From contig JAFFJZ010000001.1 in the NCBI GenBank assembly GCA_018340375.1, forward strand, positions 77,120,001 to 77,184,000: DNA of 64,000 bases, written 5' to 3'. The stretch comes from Gonatopus flavifemur (lineage: Eukaryota; Arthropoda; Insecta; Hymenoptera; Dryinidae). A program made the translations under genes and the position numbers. The notes beneath the pieces were generated by a model that saw nothing but the letters and a program-made list of their open reading frames with translations, was not told where the DNA came from and did no database searches. Of this stretch, positions 58,301 to 64,000 are shown in pieces. Positions within the stretch are counted from its first letter, which is position 1. Every line of letters starts with the position of its first letter.

Positions 58301-61013
58301 AAGATATTGTAGATATGCGACTCGATACTCACACTTGTGCGGTACTTGGTATGAAAAGGGCAGCTAAGTTTCTGGCGCGTTCAATACCAACGTGGAGGAG
58401 TCCATCGCTGACCGAATACCTTTAAAAAGTCATTCATTTACACACTTACACATAATTTCATTCACGCGGTGAATATTCACAAATTCATACCTTAGTTTGA
58501 TTTGCACTTGTGCTGTTTCCAAGCTCATTTCTCCAGCTGCAAGAGTATCGACGTCACCGATGAATCCGGAGAGTCGTCTTCGATTGGAAGCTTCGAATAC
58601 TCCGGAATCACCAGCCACGCTTTCGTCGGATACGGCAGCGGATACGGATCTCGTGTTAGTTCCGGAACTACTCGCTCTGGAACGTATTCCGGTGGGTGGA
58701 GGAGTTTCGCTGATCGGTGACAGAGGTGGTGGATCCTGTGGTAACGGTAATTGCATGGGGGCAGGCCTTCCCAAACCGCTACCTTGAGACATATTACCGG
58801 ACTGAATTTCGACGGGAGGATGCGGACCGACTACCAATCTCAAAGAAGCGGAACAAATTTGATCGGGGAGAGTAGTCTGTTGTTGACTGATTCGAAGTTC
58901 AGTCAATCTATCTTCCAATTGAGTGCCATCGAGATGAGCACTGGTGGATTGCGTGGAACGTTGATTGTGTTGCCTTCTTTGCAACTCGACTTGTTCGTAC
59001 GCGGGTGGAGGTCCCATCGGGGCGTTCTCGTAGAGAGGCGAAACGGGAGGACTGACACTCGACAAACTGGATCTCGGCGATAAACTTGGTTGCGATCTGC
59101 CAGGAGAAGGAGTCCCTACGAGATTACTGTTTTGTTCAGAGCCACGTAATAACCTTTCCACGCGCCTATGGAGATCAACCATATCGACTGGTCGATCCTG
59201 TTGAGAAGTAACAGGTCCCAAACATTGAGGTCCACCATAGATATCGGTGAAACTCAATCCAGAACTGAGAGAACCTTTGCTACTGGTGGTACTGAGACTT
59301 CCGAGACTCGAACTACTGCTGACCGATAGCGTGCTAGCACTTAGGGTTTTCAATTGACCCTCCAACATTGCCATCGATCTCAACGCGTCCCTGAGCTGCT
59401 GCAACAACGCTTGTTTCTCTTCGTGTAACCTAACTCGATCGGTAATAGTTTTATTCGATAATTCTAAAGCGTTGTTCAAATCCTGCTCGAGACGACGTAT
59501 CTCACATTGGATCTTCTTCATGTCTTGTTGCGTGCGAGTTCTTGGAGTTATACTCCTCAATTCACGTAACAATTGTTCTTTTTCCTGGAACAATAACAAT
59601 TTATCCTTATCACTCTCCGTTTGACCCGGCATCACTTTCTCCTCGAGATCGGCCAATTGTTGTTGAATATGTTGTATCCTTTTCCTCGCTTCGTCGTATT
59701 GAAGCCTCATACGAGCCATCTCGGCCAATCTGGTACCTATCGGTACCAATTCTCCTGATAAATCAGTCTGAGAAGCTGTGCTTAATTTTTCTTGCGGTAA
59801 ACTGAGGGTGCTTGCTTCCGGACTGCCCTCGCAAAGCTGCAACCTTGTCAGTTCGTCCTTCAATTGTGCCAGAGATTGCATGAGTTCAGCTTTTTCCTTC
59901 TCTCCGGAACTCAAGGATTTCTGAATATTACGCAGCTCGGTCATGATTGCCTGAGCTTCCGTGATATTGTAACATCCTCCATGATGACCGCTCAACTTCT
60001 GCTCGACACTAAAGTAGAACGGAAAAAATAAAGATCATTCCCTTTCACGTACAACAACTGCATTTTTTTCCTACTTTCAGGATATATTTTATCCTTTTTC
60101 AAATTGAATTTCTCACTGTTGAAAAATCAAGAGAACGTACCTCGCGAGAGTATCGACTCCCCGTTGAGTGCAGTTCATCTCTGCTCGGATTTGTTCGAGC
60201 TCTCGTTTCAGTCGAGACACTCGACTCCTTGCGAGCGCTACGTCTGATTTCAAGAGATCTGGATCATACTTGGTACTCAAGGAACTCGAACTGGAACATA
60301 CTGCAAAAGAAGAAAAATAACAATCACTCTTCAATTAATTTTTCTTGCATCTCGAAGAAAACAGATTCCCCTTGATGAATTCGCACAGTATTTTCCAAAA
60401 TTGCACATTTAAACAGATGAAATTTCATGGAATTCCTCGATGAAGGTCGAATTAAAATTTTCAGTAATCTTGTATAGCATTTTGAATCCAACGTTCGCAT
60501 ATCAGAGCGATTGTAAACGATTCTTATTTGTATCCGCATCGCAAAGATAAATAGAGATACGAAACAAATGAAATTCTTTTTCATGCTACTAATAATAACA
60601 CCAAGGAATTGATGAACCGCGTTACGTAACAACGAGATATTAGATCTCAAAGTTATTGGAAATTATTTTCAGAATGCTCCGTTTTGATACAGAAATTTCC
60701 TTGATATCGAATATTGTTATGAAAAATCGATAAACTCGTGAGATAAGAGATTTATCGAATACCTTGATAAAAGAATATAAATATATATATATATATATAT
60801 ATATTCGTCTTAAAGACATCAACGGAAACAAAATATTTATTCAATGAAAATTTCTGTTTAAAAGTTGGAGCAAAGAGGAAAGAAAACGATAATGGTGCAC
60901 TCACAACTCGTACGCGATGCACCGAGCGTCGTTAAAGCGTTGTTGAGGTGATTGTACTCGTCCTGAGCGAGGCACAGCCTCTGCTGCTTCACGTCGTAAA
61001 TCTCCTTCTTCGC
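55326..61013 (-). CDS. kibra: Kibra (WWC family) Hippo-pathway scaffold, missing N terminus
   Basis: Kibra works with Merlin and Expanded at the apical cortex to activate Hippo/Warts signalling. Nine exons: 60905-61013, 60141-60300, 58491-60008, 58333-58419, 57791-57980, 57177-57713, 56820-57077, 56257-56735, 55326-55773; frames join exactly to 1261 aa plus stop. Order: coiled coil (QQRLCLAQDEYNHLNNALTT, then RLKRELEQIRAEMNCTQRGV; about residues 1-290); Ser-rich linker with PPPAYEQV and proline-rich segments; C2 domain (about 590-720, LLHVGIERARNLAALF); acidic and poly-Asn stretches; poly-Glu; C-terminal coiled coil (SLDLELDLQAQHAKLNNLHD); then EKMAFFTRVNLNVP. It ends GVEV, a possible PDZ ligand. 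The two WW domains must lie beyond 64000. The 2.9 kb to the right is intron. Confidence 0.95.
57057..57080. repeat. (TCC)n/(TTC)n tract coding poly-Glu in kibra
   Basis: Continuous CTCCTCCTCC and CTTCTTC triplets at the acceptor-proximal end of a kibra exon encode ten consecutive Glu, followed by repeated ELLQEEE. The tract begins at the splice junction, so slippage would change protein length directly. Confidence 0.9.
57537..57592. repeat. (ATT)n tract coding poly-Asn in kibra
   Basis: An (ATT)n microsatellite with two interruptions (CTT and GTT), read on the minus strand as AAT/AAC, encodes a long Asn run interrupted by Lys just after the C2 domain (SPSTSNNNNN...). Length polymorphism is likely. 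Confidence 0.9.
60776..60806. repeat. (AT)n microsatellite in kibra intron
   Basis: Roughly 13 AT dinucleotides in the intron between the first two visible kibra exons. Confidence 0.9.
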
Positions 61014-64000
61014 CTATAACATACAATGATAATCCAGATTTAGATATGTGCTACAAGTTTTTTTCACTCAATTTTTCAAAATGTAATCGCATTCATTCGA
61101 ATTATATTTCTTTTATTATCAAACTCGATGAATTCGTTTTATCAACGTCACAATCATCGTCATCATCGGTTTCCAATTTAACTCGTCAAGATAATGAAAC
61201 GTTCTCTCCTCCCTTCAAAATTATTCGCAAACAAACAATGCTTATCGTCGAAAAAGAAACACATTCTTTCATTGTGTAAGTGCACAATTACAAATTTATA
61301 CTCTTTCGTTCGTATATTGTTACTCAAACAAATGTAAAAATTACATTTCTCTTTTGGAATGAAAACTTTGTATTTTATGTCTTCTACGTCACCTTTTTCC
61401 TAATATAGTGAAGAATTCTAACAAGTTTGAATATTCACAGTAACCACGAAAATGGTCAGCCTCAACGTTCTTCACGTGTTTTACATTCCAGAACGATAAC
61501 TATGAACACTTTATACAGTAAGTGCACATCCAGCCTCTCTAAAATTCTAAACATACCTTTACGTTTATGAATGTAGTAACTTTTCTTTCTTTTTTCCCGT
61601 TCGCCGAGAAGGAAACTCGTGTTTCATAGAGAGGAAGATAAAGGGTAATATCCCTATAAATCTTAGCTAATATTGTTGTGTTGCTACGTTTCTTCGCATA
61701 CGTGATAAATCGAATATCATGAATATCATTTCATGTACATTCATGAATTTTGTTCATGAAATCTTATTACGAGTTGTACGAGAATAATAAAGAATAAACT
61801 ATTGAAAGAATGTATTGGAGTTTCAAATGTGTTGAACGGGAGAAAGTTATGAATCGATTATGGGAAGATAATTTCAACTATTATTGATGATTGTTATACA
61901 CGAATGAATCTTGCGATTTTTTTTTTATGGGAGTTTAGATCTGAATTTTTCATGCATTTTGATCAATTTTTTATTATGTAGTTATCAATGGGGATCCGTT
62001 CATTGTATCGTCGATGAAAATCACAACCTAAGAAATGATCTGCATCCATTCCGACTAATGACAGCTGTTAATTAGGTGTTGGATTGGCTAGGATTTTGAA
62101 GCTGTTACTGTATTTTTATTATCGACTTTTATTTTCTTGTACTCACTTTTTTGTACGCCAACTCGAGTGGGAAAGTTTGCAAAATTATACATAATTTGAT
62201 GTAGTTTATATATAAGTTATATATTCTCATATATATATATATAATTTTGAAAATTTTTTCCACTCGGGAAGAGATGCGTGTTTCAATCCTACCAAACTCG
62301 CATTTATGAATTCAATTAAATACTTCTCTGAATCAATTAAATCGTCAAAAAAGTGTCTTATCGATCGCCCTTGTCAGAAGTTCGATTCTGGGTGGGAAGG
62401 TTTGTTTATTCTCCGAAATTTGAATGAATTCATGAAAATTATCACCTGCGTCTATGAGAGTGAAACTAGTTGACATAACTTTTGATGGAACTTGTTCTGA
62501 ATATTTTTTCGGATCAGAAATTGATTGAGTGGCTTTCAAGTATACGGTTTGACTGCTAGTTCCACTCTCATCTTGCAATTGTCGATACTAATTACAACCT
62601 GTTTCTCTTTTCATTCATTTTTGAGGGAATTGTATGGAAACGAGAATTTAGCGGCATAAAATAATTGTGGAATTTTCCTCTACAAGATGATGGTAGAGAA
62701 GTTCTTCCATGGATGAGGGACCTTGTCATCATGATTTGGTGGACTTTTTCTCCACTTGTGGAGGGTTTTTCGTAATGAAAAAAACAAGGGATGAAATTCC
62801 CCACTGAATTCAGGAAAAGCTCTCCATAATTTTCCAAGGTAGATCCGAGAATTTTATTTTCAAAATGAAGATTCAATGAAATATCTACTCGAGAGACGTG
62901 AAATATATTTAGGAAAAAATTTATTTTTTGTCGTTTGAATTGCTCTTTTTCAAACTGTTCCCCAAATTTTTTCTCATTCCGCTCTATTCCTCTTCCATTT
63001 CAAATTGGAAAAATCCCTGATAAATGAATCTTTCGTACGATATCGACATTAGTTACCCAGAGTTTTTGATTTGATTCAACCTCACATTCAAAATGATATA
63101 ATTCATTTCGTTCACCCTCTGAATTATAATCATAAATCATCAACAGTTGCAATGATTTCAATGACTCCTTTGTTCCGTCGAAAGATCGTAATGATCAATT
63201 TTATCCCCCAAGCAGGAGAATTTAAACCTCGGTAGTAGTTCTTCAACACTAGATTCACACCCTACAATGAAAACCTCGGAGCACTTGTTTTTCTCTTCCC
63301 AGAAACGATTCCCTGGGCATCAATTAGAAGAACTCACTGTATCACTTGGAAAAATGAATGTTTTCACGCGTCCACCTCTAATTTTATATATTCGAAAAAT
63401 CCATAGAATTTCGAATCCCCACAATTATGACATGAAGAAAGGGGGAAGTAGGTTTTTGTCATCGATTTCGATCGATCAACGATCGACGACAATTTATTCG
63501 TAAATTGAATACATTATGTTACTATTTATGTTACTTAGAAGAGGAAAGGCACGGGGGGGGGGGGGGGGGGTAAGAAGAAGGGGAGAATAAAGTGGCGGGA
63601 AGGTGCGTGTGTGTACGCGCGGGAGTGAGTAACCTTTCATTAAGAAACCATATATCAATTGCTTCGTAGTGGTTAGAATTATCGATCCGATTTGAATGCC
63701 AATGTTTCATTCAATGAAATATTTCTCCTCGGTCGATTCTTTCTTGCCTCTCTTCTTCCTCTTCTTCAATATCGACGAACTGAATTGATTCAGAAAGAAT
63801 TTATAGATTCATAAATTTAGATATACGTAACAAAACTCAATTTCAATAGCACATATTGCAAAAACAACAGCGGAGTAGGATCAATGGTTTTATTTTGCCA
63901 GAAAATTCCTTTCCTACGATCTCCCGAGCACCGAACAGGAAAGGTGAGGTACTCGTAAATCCTTCATCATCAACGAACGTATCAACATCACGTACACAAT
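61014..64000. other. kibra: Kibra intron; no exon recognised
   Basis: No frame here resembles the WW domains or the linker expected upstream of the first visible exon (acceptor TTATAG at 61014-61019), so this is intron up to the window edge. An (AT)n run lies at about 62229-62243, and ATATATA-rich sequence around it. A run of about 18 G at 63553-63570 is followed by purine-rich and GTGTGTGT sequence. Confidence 0.6.
63553..63570. repeat. Poly-G run of about 18
   Basis: An uninterrupted G homopolymer in an otherwise AT-rich intron. The exact length is vulnerable to sequencing error. Confidence 0.85.

Noticed and set aside
62340..62400. tRNA-like T-arm (GTTCGATTC)
   Set aside because: No acceptor stem, D arm or anticodon arm can be fitted around it.
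1..64000. CRISPR arrays, bacterial operons or phage-like defence systems
   Set aside because: Spliced genes, insect transposons and base composition show eukaryotic chromosomal DNA; no regularly spaced CRISPR-type direct repeats are present.

Overview
The window is an AT-rich insect nuclear genome segment: spliced GT-AG genes with long introns, a mellifera-type mariner, non-LTR retrotransposon debris, many foldback/MITE elements, and insect-type versions of conserved animal genes. The order cannot be fixed from sequence alone; Hymenoptera is my guess, with low confidence. There is no CRISPR, rRNA or convincing tRNA.

Layout. 1-8085: repeat-rich DNA, probably the intron downstream of the first coding exons of an unconventional myosin XVIII (Mhcl/MYO18A-like; minus strand, exons at 8086-9650). 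11435-14008 and 21358-23574: two paralogous secreted S1 serine proteases on the plus strand, each with a 52-base signal-peptide exon and a 713-base catalytic exon, each 254 aa. A mariner with three in-frame stops sits in the intron of the first. Between the two genes lie a foldback element (14.4-14.8 kb) and a large imperfect inverted repeat (16.6-21.1 kb), one arm of which carries a further 1.25 kb insertion. 28.1-30.3 kb: a 5'-truncated, single-frameshift non-LTR retrotransposon (minus). 32381-32931: a small two-exon gene of unknown function. 33414-36118: HEMK1-type mitochondrial release-factor glutamine methyltransferase (plus, five exons, 340 aa), with an unexplained ORF in its first intron. 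36962-41370: a convergent single-pass membrane protein of the KIAA1549/UPF0606 family (minus, eight exons seen, N terminus unresolved). 42-53 kb: gene-poor, with two abutting piggyBac-like MITEs sharing a TTAA, a CAGTACTG-rich MITE and a nested foldback. 55326-61013: most of kibra (WWC family, minus; nine exons, 1261 codons before the stop), whose WW-domain exons must lie beyond the right end.

The conserved genes do not form a pathway. Kibra is an upstream Hippo-pathway scaffold, myosin XVIII is a PDZ-bearing cytoskeletal protein, HEMK1 modifies mitochondrial release factors, and the proteases are secreted. The most unusual coding signal is in the protease pair: both have Asn just before the predicted activation cleavage and Asn at the position that normally sets trypsin/chymotrypsin S1 specificity. 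The most unusual non-coding signal is the A-S-A'-S' arrangement of the 16.6-21.1 kb inverted repeat. Splice sites were assigned by eye; reading-frame sums are consistent for every multi-exon gene, but boundaries have not been checked against transcripts.
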